DNA of 64,000 nt from Pseudoduganella violacea (GTDB taxonomy: Bacteria > Pseudomonadota > Gammaproteobacteria > Burkholderiales > Burkholderiaceae_D), in contig NZ_JACHXD010000013.1 of the NCBI RefSeq assembly GCF_014191875.1, positions 102,715 through 166,714 of the forward strand. The letters are read 5' to 3'. The position numbers were made by a program, and so were the translations under genes. Each line of letters opens with the position of its first letter. The stretch's first letter is position 1. Positions 1-8,201 of the stretch are shown here, in pieces. The notes beneath the pieces are model-generated. The model saw nothing but the letters and a program-made list of their open reading frames with translations, was not told the DNA's origin and did not search any database.

Positions 1-2243
1 GCGCGGTTCACCTGCTGGATCGGACCGGAGTTCGGGATCACCACGCCGTTGGCGTCCTTGACCCAGGTCGCTGGGTTGGTGTCGCGGATTACGGCGGCGG
101 TCGGGTAGCGGCCTGGGTTCTGGATCACCGCTTGCGCGCCAATCAGCGCGGTTTCGCTGGTTTTCTTGATGCGGTACCAGTCAACCAGGACGTCCAGATC
201 CTTCATCGGGTTCAGGATCAGGCCCAGCGAGTAGGACTTCGATTTTTCCGGTTTCAGGTCAGGCGTCGACGCGGACAGGCTGGAGAAGCTCTTCTTGCAG
301 TCGGCTTTCTCGCCGTTTTCCAGGAATTTCTGGCCGTCAGGGCAGCGCAGGTAGTCGATCGCGCTGGTGAACGATTGCACGCCGCCTGGCGCCACTTGCA
401 GCAGCGCAGGCGCGCGGAAGCCTTTGGCGAAGGAGCCGCGCAGGGCGACGCGCTCGCTGATGGTCCACTTGCTGCCAACCTTAGGCACGAAGCTCTTTTC
501 GCCTGGATACTTGTCGTAGCGGCCAGCGAAGTCCATTTCCCAGTTTTTCAGGAAAGGCGTACGCAGTTCGACGAAGGCCGAACGCACATTGCGCTCGCCG
601 TTCAGGCTGGTGTTCGCCACACCGATGATCTGGCCGCTGGCGGTCAGCGCATCCGGGGACAGGCTGATTTCTTCCTTGCGGAATTCGCCGCCGATGGCCA
701 AGCCGATATCGCCGCCAGGCAGTTTGCCCAGCGTGGTCGAGGCTTTGGCATCGAGCTGTTTGACTTGCGCGTAACCCTTGTTGACGATGTCGCGGGTCAC
801 ATTCGGGTCTTTGATCGTGTCGGCGATGCTGCGGCCTTCGGTCACGATGCGGTTCAGGGTTGGCATGTGCAGGCGGCCGTAGCTCGTGCCTTCACGCTCG
901 CTGCGGTTCCACAGCAGGCCGGTTTCCCAATCCCAGTTGCCGGTCGTGCCTTTCAGGCCGGTCAGCACGCGGAACGATTCGTTCAGGTTCTCGGAACCGC
1001 CGCGCGCGTTAACCATGCGCAGGCCGACGGCCGAGCGGGCATCCGGGAAGGGATTGTCCACGTGGCCCACAGGCAGGATCAGCTGGTATTGCTGGGCAGG
1101 CTTGCCGTCGGCGGTGAAGATCGACGACGAGGCGGTCGAACGCATGGCGATCGGCGCGCCGGTATAGGTGCGCTCGGTGCGGCTATAACCGGCTTCGGCG
1201 AAGGCGGTCAGGTTGTCGTTCAGCTTCAGCGTGAAGCGCGACAGGATATTGGCGTCCTTGCCGGCGCTCTGCACTTCGTTGAAACCGTTGGTGTCGTAGT
1301 TGCAGAAGGTGCGGCCGATCAGCGGATCGGTAGCTTGCAGGATGTGGGCGGCAGCGTTGCCGGTGATCTGCTGGCTCTTGTCGCAATCCAGACGGTTGAC
1401 GATGTTGGCGCGGTCAGCGTAGGTGGTGGCGAAGGCCTTCGAACCAGGGGTTTTCTCTTTGTAGAAGAAAGGCGAACCGCTCAGGGCGCTGGAGTAGGGG
1501 TTCAGACGACCGTTGATGGCGCGGTACAGACCGTTTTCCACGTCCTTCTGGTCGTAGACATTGGTGCTGTCGCGTTTCGATACGTCGAAGGAGATCAGCG
1601 CGTTGAAACGGTTCTCTTCCAGATCGCCAAAGCCCCACACACCGCTCACGGTGCGCTTGCCGAATTCGCCGTCATCGTTGGCGGCCACGCTGGCGCTCAG
1701 TTCCAGGCCACGGTAGTCGGACTTGGTGATGAAGTTGATCACGCCGGCGATGGCGTCGGAACCGTAGACGGCGGAAGCGCCATCCTTGAAGATTTCCACG
1801 CGCTCGAGGGCCGAAACCGGAATCGAATTCAAGTCATACACGGCCGACTTGCCCTGGTTCGGGTCAGCGTAGGCGGAAGCGGTGATGCGACGACCGTTCA
1901 ACAGCACCAGGGTCGAGGACGAACCCATGCCGCGCAGCGACGCGGTGGCGGCGCCGCTGGTGAAGCTGCCAGCGGACGTGTCGAAGGACGCGCCCGAGCC
2001 GAAGGCGGGGATGGTCTTCAGCAGTTCGGCCACGGTGTTGGCGCCGGAAGCGGCGATTTGTTTCGCGTTTACGGTCTGGATCGGCGACGAACCTTCTTTT
2101 TCCGCGCGCTTGATGTTGGAACCGGTCACGAAGACCTTCTGCACTGCCGGCTCGGCAGCTTGTTGTGCAACGGCGAACTGGGCGCCGCCCACTGCGAGCG
2201 CGACCGCGATCACGCTTTGTTTGAGAACCAGGTTATGTTTCAA
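1..2243 (-). CDS. TonB-dependent outer-membrane receptor, 3' end beyond window
   Basis: About 747 residues are visible and the C-terminal barrel end lies outside the window. The protein would bring a scarce substrate (iron complex, glycan or similar) across the outer membrane using TonB energy. The N-terminus reads as a signal peptide (VIAVALAVGGAQFAVAQQ), followed by a plug domain with VFVTGSNIKR, LVLLNGRR, VEIFKDGASAVYGSDAIAG and VINFITKS, which are hallmarks of the plug family; beta-barrel sequence follows. The start is a TTG at 2243 preceded by GGAGAGAG; no better ATG is available before the signal peptide. Substrate cannot be read from the sequence. Confidence 0.9.
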   Translation of the reverse strand, partial: MKHNLVLKQSVIAVALAVGGAQFAVAQQAAEPAVQKVFVTGSNIKRAEKEGSSPIQTVNAKQIAASGANTVAELLKTIPAFGSGASFDTSAGSFTSGAATASLRGMGSSSTLVLLNGRRITASAYADPNQGKSAVYDLNSIPVSALERVEIFKDGASAVYGSDAIAGVINFITKSDYRGLELSASVAANDDGEFGKRTVSGVWGFGDLEENRFNALISFDVSKRDSTNVYDQKDVENGLYRAINGRLNPYSSALSGSPFFYKEKTPGSKAFATTYADRANIVNRLDCDKSQQITGNAAAHILQATDPLIGRTFCNYDTNGFNEVQSAGKDANILSRFTLKLNDNLTAFAEAGYSRTERTYTGAPIAMRSTASSSIFTADGKPAQQYQLILPVGHVDNPFPDARSAVGLRMVNARGGSENLNESFRVLTGLKGTTGNWDWETGLLWNRSEREGTSYGRLHMPTLNRIVTEGRSIADTIKDPNVTRDIVNKGYAQVKQLDAKASTTLGKLPGGDIGLAIGGEFRKEEISLSPDALTASGQIIGVANTSLNGERNVRSAFVELRTPFLKNWEMDFAGRYDKYPGEKSFVPKVGSKWTISERVALRGSFAKGFRAPALLQVAPGGVQSFTSAIDYLRCPDGQKFLENGEKADCKKSFSSLSASTPDLKPEKSKSYSLGLILNPMKDLDVLVDWYRIKKTSETALIGAQAVIQNPGRYPTAAVIRDTNPATWVKDANGVVIPNSGPIQQVNR

Positions 2244-2732
2244 AACTCTCTCCGCTTGAAATGCGTTTTCTGTGATAAAGCATCGTCCAGTGATCCGTTT
2301 GGATCACCGAAGGGGGGCATGAAAACACTCCAGGCAGTGGAAAGTCAGTTTCCCGGATTAAGTTGTTGCGAAACAACAACACGAAAAGCTTGCCAGATAA
2401 GGAAATTTGTGATTCACATATTTACGCTTAGAAAATATGCAAATTCGGCACAAAAACTGAGGAAAACTGGAGAACGTGAGCAAAGATGCATGCCAGAGAA
2501 GCATGCTTGCACCACGAAAGTGCATTATCCAATAACCAAAAGCTATGGACTAATAGTAGATAATTTCACCAACAAATGAAAAAGTCAGCAAAAATATGTA
2601 AAAAAAACGTCATAATGAGGCTGTTTTACAACATTTTGCCAAGCACAACCGGGGCCAGATCGACTGATGTTGCCATTGCCTGGCTGAAAAGCCGGCCCAG
2701 CGCCCCGCATCCATATATATAGCTTGCCATAC
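2244..2732. other. AT-rich intergenic region upstream of a TonB receptor
   Basis: There is no convincing gene here. The stretch is clearly more AT-rich than its surroundings and lies upstream of the minus-strand receptor that starts at 2243, so it probably holds that gene's promoter and leader. Reading frames crossing it are continuations of antisense frames. I could not identify a specific operator. Confidence 0.5.
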
Positions 2733-2762
2733 GAAAAAAAACCGCCGCAAACGCGGCGGTTC
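2733..2762 (-). terminator. Rho-independent terminator of the Oar-like receptor gene
   Basis: A GC-rich stem (ACCGCCGC / GCGGCGGT, loop AAAC) is followed on the minus strand by a run of eight T. It lies just past the stop codon of the receptor gene that ends at 2799. Confidence 0.85.
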
Positions 2763-2798
2763 GAACAAGCGGCCGCCCGCAGGCGGCCGGATGCAGGG

Positions 2799-5700
2799 TT
2801 AGAAGCGGTGGTTGTACTCGACCGTGAACTTGGCCGAACGCGGCGCCGTGTAGCTGATCACGCGCTGGTAGCTCGGGTTGATCGTGGTGCCGGTCAGGTT
2901 GTAGGTTTCTTCCACGTTCTGGGTGGTTTGCTTGTTCGCCACGTTGAACACGTCCAGCTTCAGGGTCAGGCCTTTCAGCATGGCCGGGCGGTACGCCAGG
3001 TTCATGTCCAGGCGGATATCCCATGGCAGGTTGCCGAAGGTGCCGCGCGGCGCTGCCTTGGTGCCGCACCAGAAGTAGACCGAACCGTAGTCCGGCGCAT
3101 CGTCCGGCAGGTTAGGATCGTTGCCGAAGCAGCTGCGTGGCCGGCCGGAAGCGGCCAGGAAGTTGCCGCCCAGGGTCCATTCCGGATTCAGCTCATAGAA
3201 GCCGTAGGCCTTGATCTGGTGCTTGCGGTCGTTCGGCAGCAAGCCGTTGGCGCCGCGCATCAGTTCCGCCGTATCCCAGGTCGAGGTGGCCGCCACGTCG
3301 GTCTGGGCATTATCGGAACGGGTCTGGCCTTCGGTGTTACCCTTGCTGCGCGACCAGGTGTAGTTCACGCGGCCATACCAGCCATTGCGCAGCGGGTGCT
3401 CGGCGAAGAAGTCCAGCGCCACGTAGTCGCGCTTGGCTTTCTCGAAGCCCAGGTCTTCCTTGCTCAGCTTGACCTGGGTGTATTTCTTGTCGCCGTTGAA
3501 GTCAACATTGAAAGTGTTGTCCTTGCCCGGATTGAAGGTGACGCAGCCCAGGCCGCTCCAGTGGTCGGTGTTGACGTGGTTGCGTTCCGCCCAGGCGGCC
3601 ACGGCGCGGTCGTCGCAGTAATCGTCGATGGTCTGCTTCAGCTTGCGGAAGGTGGCTTTCGCGCCCACGTTCAGGTCGGCGGACAGGGCTTTTTCGAAGC
3701 CGGCCGTGATTTCATCCTGGTAGGTCGGCTTGATGTCCAGCGCCGTCAGCGTGTTGACGTCCTTGGCCTGGCCGAACTCGTTGTTGGTCGAGGTCACGCC
3801 GGTCAGGTTCTTCAGGCCCAGCGGCGCGCCGTTGGCGTCGGTGCCGGTATAGGTGAAGTACTCGCGGGTGTTGGTCGAGCGGCTGGCGCCGCGCACGGCC
3901 AAGTGGGTCGGGATCTGCAGCGCGTAACGGCCAGCGCTACCGAAGACCTTGAACGAGGCGTCACCGTTCACGTCCCAGGCGGCGGACAGGCGTGGCGAAA
4001 TCTGATTCTTCACTTCCAGGAAGGTTTCGCCGTCGCCGTTCTTGTTCTTGAAGCCTTCGCTGCGGATGCCGACGGTCACCAGCAGATCCTTGTTCACTTG
4101 CCAGCGGTCTTCCAGGTATTTGGCGTCCTGGTCGGAGTAGGCATTGGTGGCGCTGTTGAACAGACGGCGGCTGACGAAGTAGCCCTGGGTGCCGTAGCCG
4201 CCGCCATTGGCGATGACGACCGGTACGCCGTTCAGCTTGTTGACCGCGGTGGGATTGTCCACCTTGTCGTAGAACCAGATGCCGCCGCCGGCGGTCACGT
4301 CACCGGCTTCCAGCGACTTCAGCTTGTTCTGGTCGAAACCGCCGCGGATGGTGTGGCTGGAAATCTTGTATTCCAGGTCGATGCGCGAGGAGGTGGTTTC
4401 GTTCTTAGCGCCGTTCGGGAAGATGGTGCTCACCAACACTTGCGGCGTGCTGTAGTTCAGGCCGGGCACGCGGGCGCGCGAGGCGGCGTTGATCTGGAAC
4501 ATGCTGCTCAGATCGCCGTCATAGGTGTTGCTGATCTTGGTCTTGCTCTTGCCGTACAGGGCCGACACGGTCAGGTCGTCGGTCAGGTTACCGGTATAGC
4601 GCAGGATTTTGGAATCGGCGCCGACCGGGGTGTAGTTCGAGTTGTTTTTGTAGTGCTCGGACGAGGTCTGCTTGCTGCCGCGGCCGTTGACATAGTCGTA
4701 GCCGTAGAGCTGGCGGTCTTCCTTGTTGTTGTCGCCGATCAGGGTCGCTTCCAGGCGGTGGTTATCGTTGATGTTCCAGTCGAACTTGGCCAGATAGCGG
4801 TCCGACACGTCCTGGCGCTCGGCCCAGCCGGTGGTCGCCAGGGTCGGGCTGCCGACGATGCCGACGGTGTTGGCGTAGGCGTTGACGCCGGCCAGGTCAT
4901 CCTTCTTGCGCTCGACGGCGACGAACATGAACAGCTGGTCCTTGATGATCGGGCCGCCCACATAGCCACCGAAGGTGCGCTTGGTGCTCGAATCTTCCGA
5001 CTTGCGGCGGAACAGGGTGCCGTCGGTGGCCGGGTTGGAGCCGGTGACCGGATAGTACTGGTCTTTCTTGCGCGCGGTCAGGGCATTCGGCTCGATGCTG
5101 AAGGTGCCGCCGGCTTCCCAGTTATTGGTGCCGCTCTTGGTGGTGACGTTGACCACGCCACCCACGGAACGGCCGAACTCGGCGCCGAAGCCGCCGGTCA
5201 GGATCTGGGCCTGGGCGATGGCGCCGAAAGGCAGTTCCGAACCGCCCAGCTGGGTCAGCGGATTGGTGACAGGGAAACCGTTGATGTAGTAAGCATTCTC
5301 GGACGCGCCGCCGCCGCCGAAGGAAGCGCCGGCCGCGTAGCGCGAGTCGGCGCGGGTGGTGTTCGGCGCCAGCTGGATAATGGCGTCCACATTATTGGCC
5401 ACCGGCAGCTTGGCCAGCTCCTTGGCGGTAAACACCGCGCCGTTATTGGTGTTGGAGATGTCGATGCGGCTGCGGCGGCCCGTCACCTGCACCGCCTGGA
5501 TGGCGCCGAAGGACGCTTCCACGCCCTGGCCGACGATCACATCGACTTCGGTGGTGTTGACGATTTTGCCCTCGCGCTGCAGCTCGACCTTGTAGTGGCC
5601 GGGCGGCATGGCGGTCGCGTTGTAGCGGCCGCTGGCATCGAGGGTGACGGTACGCTTCACGCCGGTATCGACGTTGTTAAGCACCACGGCAGCGCCGGCG

Positions 5701-5834
5701 GCGCCGTCCACACGGCCGAAGATATTACCGGCGGCATTCGACTGCGCCAGCGCCGACGGCAGCATCGCCACCGTCAGCGCGCCGGCGCCAAAAGCCACTG
5801 CTAAAGCACGAACAAGAATGGTCTTTCTAATCAT
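2799..5834 (-). CDS. Oar-like TonB-dependent receptor with N-terminal carboxypeptidase-like domain
   Basis: 1011 residues. A signal peptide (residues 1-30, ending PSALAQ) is followed by a CarboxypepD_reg-like beta-sandwich (about 33-110, GNIFGRVDG and LDASGRYNATAMPPGHY). Next come the plug (about 115-240, with the VTGRR motif, YYINGFPVTNP and GGVVNVTTKSGTN) and a long barrel ending in FTVEYNHRF with the expected terminal aromatic residue. This arrangement matches the Oar/adhesin-like TonB receptors that are expanded in Massilia-type bacteria. The start has AGGAAAT upstream. A strong terminator follows, so the gene is monocistronic. The substrate is unknown; oligopeptides or glycans are usual suggestions for the family. 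Confidence 0.92.
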   Translation of the reverse strand: MIRKTILVRALAVAFGAGALTVAMLPSALAQSNAAGNIFGRVDGAAGAAVVLNNVDTGVKRTVTLDASGRYNATAMPPGHYKVELQREGKIVNTTEVDVIVGQGVEASFGAIQAVQVTGRRSRIDISNTNNGAVFTAKELAKLPVANNVDAIIQLAPNTTRADSRYAAGASFGGGGASENAYYINGFPVTNPLTQLGGSELPFGAIAQAQILTGGFGAEFGRSVGGVVNVTTKSGTNNWEAGGTFSIEPNALTARKKDQYYPVTGSNPATDGTLFRRKSEDSSTKRTFGGYVGGPIIKDQLFMFVAVERKKDDLAGVNAYANTVGIVGSPTLATTGWAERQDVSDRYLAKFDWNINDNHRLEATLIGDNNKEDRQLYGYDYVNGRGSKQTSSEHYKNNSNYTPVGADSKILRYTGNLTDDLTVSALYGKSKTKISNTYDGDLSSMFQINAASRARVPGLNYSTPQVLVSTIFPNGAKNETTSSRIDLEYKISSHTIRGGFDQNKLKSLEAGDVTAGGGIWFYDKVDNPTAVNKLNGVPVVIANGGGYGTQGYFVSRRLFNSATNAYSDQDAKYLEDRWQVNKDLLVTVGIRSEGFKNKNGDGETFLEVKNQISPRLSAAWDVNGDASFKVFGSAGRYALQIPTHLAVRGASRSTNTREYFTYTGTDANGAPLGLKNLTGVTSTNNEFGQAKDVNTLTALDIKPTYQDEITAGFEKALSADLNVGAKATFRKLKQTIDDYCDDRAVAAWAERNHVNTDHWSGLGCVTFNPGKDNTFNVDFNGDKKYTQVKLSKEDLGFEKAKRDYVALDFFAEHPLRNGWYGRVNYTWSRSKGNTEGQTRSDNAQTDVAATSTWDTAELMRGANGLLPNDRKHQIKAYGFYELNPEWTLGGNFLAASGRPRSCFGNDPNLPDDAPDYGSVYFWCGTKAAPRGTFGNLPWDIRLDMNLAYRPAMLKGLTLKLDVFNVANKQTTQNVEETYNLTGTTINPSYQRVISYTAPRSAKFTVEYNHRF

Positions 5835-6569
5835 TGTGATTTCCTATCTCAAGCTATCTTGCTGTTTATTTTAATCACGTATTTTTATTGTCCCGACTAC
5901 TTCCCGATCAAATAGAGCGGGAAAGAATCCAATAAGCCGCCGCGCATATTGAAATGCTAGCGACTTACGAAATGCATGGGAACATGCAGATGGCAAGCCT
6001 GTCAATCACGCAAGAATTCGCCGGGGCAGAAAACAACACTATCGTCCTTTTTCCGCTGCAAGATTACAACAATGAGCGAAAAAAGCAGCGGCGATCTTCC
6101 ACGATTTCCGCCGATATGCATGGATTCTCCGGGATTTCATCGGAATAAAATTCGAAATATTACTTATTTTTCAAAATTTAATTCAACACAGAATCGCAAG
6201 CAGAAATATGTGAATTGCGGCTTTTCTTATTCGAAAAACCAATTTTCTTGCAGAGGGGATTTAAAACAGGAAGGGAAACTGGATTAGCGCCGGATTTGAA
6301 ACATCAACGCCGTACTTTTTAATTCGATGTCAAAACCAATTCCAGCGCGATGATTATCTTTGCAGGAATCCATTCCGATTGGCGGGGACCGGACATTTGA
6401 AGCCCTCAATAAAACCATAGCAAAAGCATAATCGTCAATACCAAAATGCAAGTTTCATCCCAAAAACAACAATGAGCGGCTGCCGGCCCGCTCTTGGGCG
6501 GCCGGGTCAGGCAAGGTAAAATGGCGGATTGGGCCCGTTGCGCGCCCCACCCGCTTGAGAAAGAACACC
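5835..6569. other. AT-rich intergenic region between divergent genes
   Basis: This region of about 735 bases separates the minus-strand Oar-like receptor from the plus-strand FAD-dependent dehydrogenase, so it should contain promoters for both. Its base composition is far more AT-rich than the flanking genes. Two short frames (5954-6148 and 5976-6287) overlap each other, have no recognisable product and no good ribosome-binding site. A small inverted repeat (GAGCGG/CCGCTC) occurs near 6474-6494. Nothing else is identifiable. Confidence 0.45.
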
Positions 6570-8195
6570 ATGCTGCGATTGAACGAAGTCAAACTCCCCC
6601 TGAACCACGCCGAACCCGAGCTGCGCGAAGCCATCCTGGCCCGCCTCGACATCCCGCCGGAAATGCTGCAGGGCTTTACCGTGTTCAAACGCAGCTACGA
6701 CGCCCGCAAGAAAGCCCAGATCGTGCTGATTTACTCGGTCGATGTGGAGACCACCGACGATGCGGCCATCCTGGCGCGCCGCCAGCACGACGTGCACCTG
6801 ATGCCCTCGCCCGATATGGAATACAAATACGTGGCGCACAAGGTCAACGCCGACGGCAGCCAGCCGCGCCCGGTGGTCATCGGTATGGGTCCCTGCGGCC
6901 TGTTCGCCGCCCTGATCCTGGCGCAGATGGGCCTGCGTCCCATCATCCTGGAACGCGGCAAGACCGTCCGCGAGCGCACCAAGGACACCTTCGGCTTCTG
7001 GCGCAAGCGCGAACTCAATCCCGAGTCGAATGTGCAGTTCGGCGAAGGCGGCGCCGGCACCTTCTCGGACGGCAAGCTGTACAGCCAGATCAAGGACCCC
7101 AAGCACTACGGCCGCAAAGTGCTGACCGAGTTCGTCAAGGCCGGCGCGCCGGAGGAAATCATCTACGTCAGCAAGCCGCATATCGGCACTTTCCGCCTGG
7201 TCAAGATGGTGGAAGCGATGCGCGAGGAAATCGTGGCCCTGGGCGGCGACATCCGCTTCGAAGCCAAGGTGGCCGATTTCGAGATCGAAGAAAAGGACGG
7301 CCAGCGCCAGCTGCGCGGCCTGACCCTGGCCGATGGCGAGCACATCGTCACCAACCATGTGGTGCTGGCCATCGGCCACAGCGCGCGCGACACCTTCGAA
7401 ACCCTGTATGCGCGCGGCGTGTATATCGAAGCCAAGCCCTTCTCGATCGGCTTCCGCGTCGAACACCCGCAGTCGCTGATCGACACCTGCCGCTTCGGCC
7501 CGAACGCCGGCCACCCGATCCTGGGCGCGGCCGACTACAAGCTGGTGCACCATGCCAAGAATGGCCGCGCCGTCTACAGCTTCTGCATGTGCCCGGGCGG
7601 CACCGTGGTGGCGGCCGCCTCCGAGCCGGGCCGCGTCGTCACCAACGGCATGAGCCAGTATTCGCGCGCCGAACGCAATGCCAATAGCGCCATCGTGGTC
7701 AGCATCAGTCCGGAAGACTATCCGGGCCATCCGCTGGCCGGCATCGAATTCCAGCGCCGCCTGGAGGAAAAGGCTTTCGTGCTGGGCGGCAGCAATTACA
7801 GCGCGCCGGGCCAGTTGATGGGCGACTTCGTGGCCGGCCGCCCCTCCACCGAGTTCGGCGCCGTGGTGCCGTCCTACAAACCGCAAGTGCACCTGACCGA
7901 CCTGGCCAGCATCCTGCCCGATTACGCGGTGGAAGCGCTGCGCGAAGCCTTCCCGGCCTTCGACAAGCAGGTCCGCGGTTACTTCAAGCAAGACGCCGTG
8001 CTGACCGGCCTGGAAACCCGCACCTCCTCGCCGATCCGCATCAAGCGCAACGACGGCGATCTGCAAAGCCTGAACACGCGCGGCCTGTTCCCGGCCGGCG
8101 AAGGCGCCGGCTACGCGGGCGGCATCCTGTCCGCCGGCGTGGACGGCATCAAGGTGGCCGAAGCCGTGGCCCTGTCGATGGCCGCCGCTTCCTGA
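6570..8195 (+). CDS. NAD(P)/FAD-dependent dehydrogenase, COG2509 type
   Basis: 541 residues from the ATG at 6570, which has GAGAAAG seven bases upstream; an in-frame TTG at 6555 is less likely. A dinucleotide-binding motif (VIGMGPCGLFAAL) begins near residue 105. It is preceded by a short alpha/beta N-terminal domain and followed by family-typical blocks (FGEGGAGTFSDGKLYSQIKD, GFRVEHPQ) and a C-terminal FAD contact (FPAGEGAGYAGGILSAGVDG). The family is widespread, flavin-dependent and without a firmly assigned substrate. The gene converges on the histidine kinase gene with only six bases between the stop codons and no clear terminator. Confidence 0.88.
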   Translation: MLRLNEVKLPLNHAEPELREAILARLDIPPEMLQGFTVFKRSYDARKKAQIVLIYSVDVETTDDAAILARRQHDVHLMPSPDMEYKYVAHKVNADGSQPRPVVIGMGPCGLFAALILAQMGLRPIILERGKTVRERTKDTFGFWRKRELNPESNVQFGEGGAGTFSDGKLYSQIKDPKHYGRKVLTEFVKAGAPEEIIYVSKPHIGTFRLVKMVEAMREEIVALGGDIRFEAKVADFEIEEKDGQRQLRGLTLADGEHIVTNHVVLAIGHSARDTFETLYARGVYIEAKPFSIGFRVEHPQSLIDTCRFGPNAGHPILGAADYKLVHHAKNGRAVYSFCMCPGGTVVAAASEPGRVVTNGMSQYSRAERNANSAIVVSISPEDYPGHPLAGIEFQRRLEEKAFVLGGSNYSAPGQLMGDFVAGRPSTEFGAVVPSYKPQVHLTDLASILPDYAVEALREAFPAFDKQVRGYFKQDAVLTGLETRTSSPIRIKRNDGDLQSLNTRGLFPAGEGAGYAGGILSAGVDGIKVAEAVALSMAAAS

Positions 8196-8201
8196 TCCGC
8201 C

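Noticed and set aside
132..2579. Long plus-strand open frame opposite the first TonB receptor
   Set aside because: The minus-strand product has clear receptor motifs. The plus-strand frame runs on into the AT-rich intergenic region without any family match.
2724..5804. Very long plus-strand open frame opposite the Oar-like receptor gene
   Set aside because: It is an antisense frame kept open by high GC content. The minus-strand product has a signal peptide, plug domain, barrel and ribosome-binding site; the plus-strand product resembles nothing.
5954..6287. Two overlapping short plus-strand frames in the AT-rich intergenic region
   Set aside because: They have no ribosome-binding site, no recognisable product and share most bases in different frames.
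6507..8066. Minus-strand open frame opposite the FAD-dependent dehydrogenase
   Set aside because: The composition is the His/Asp/Val-rich pattern of an antisense shadow, and the plus strand has FAD and dinucleotide motifs.
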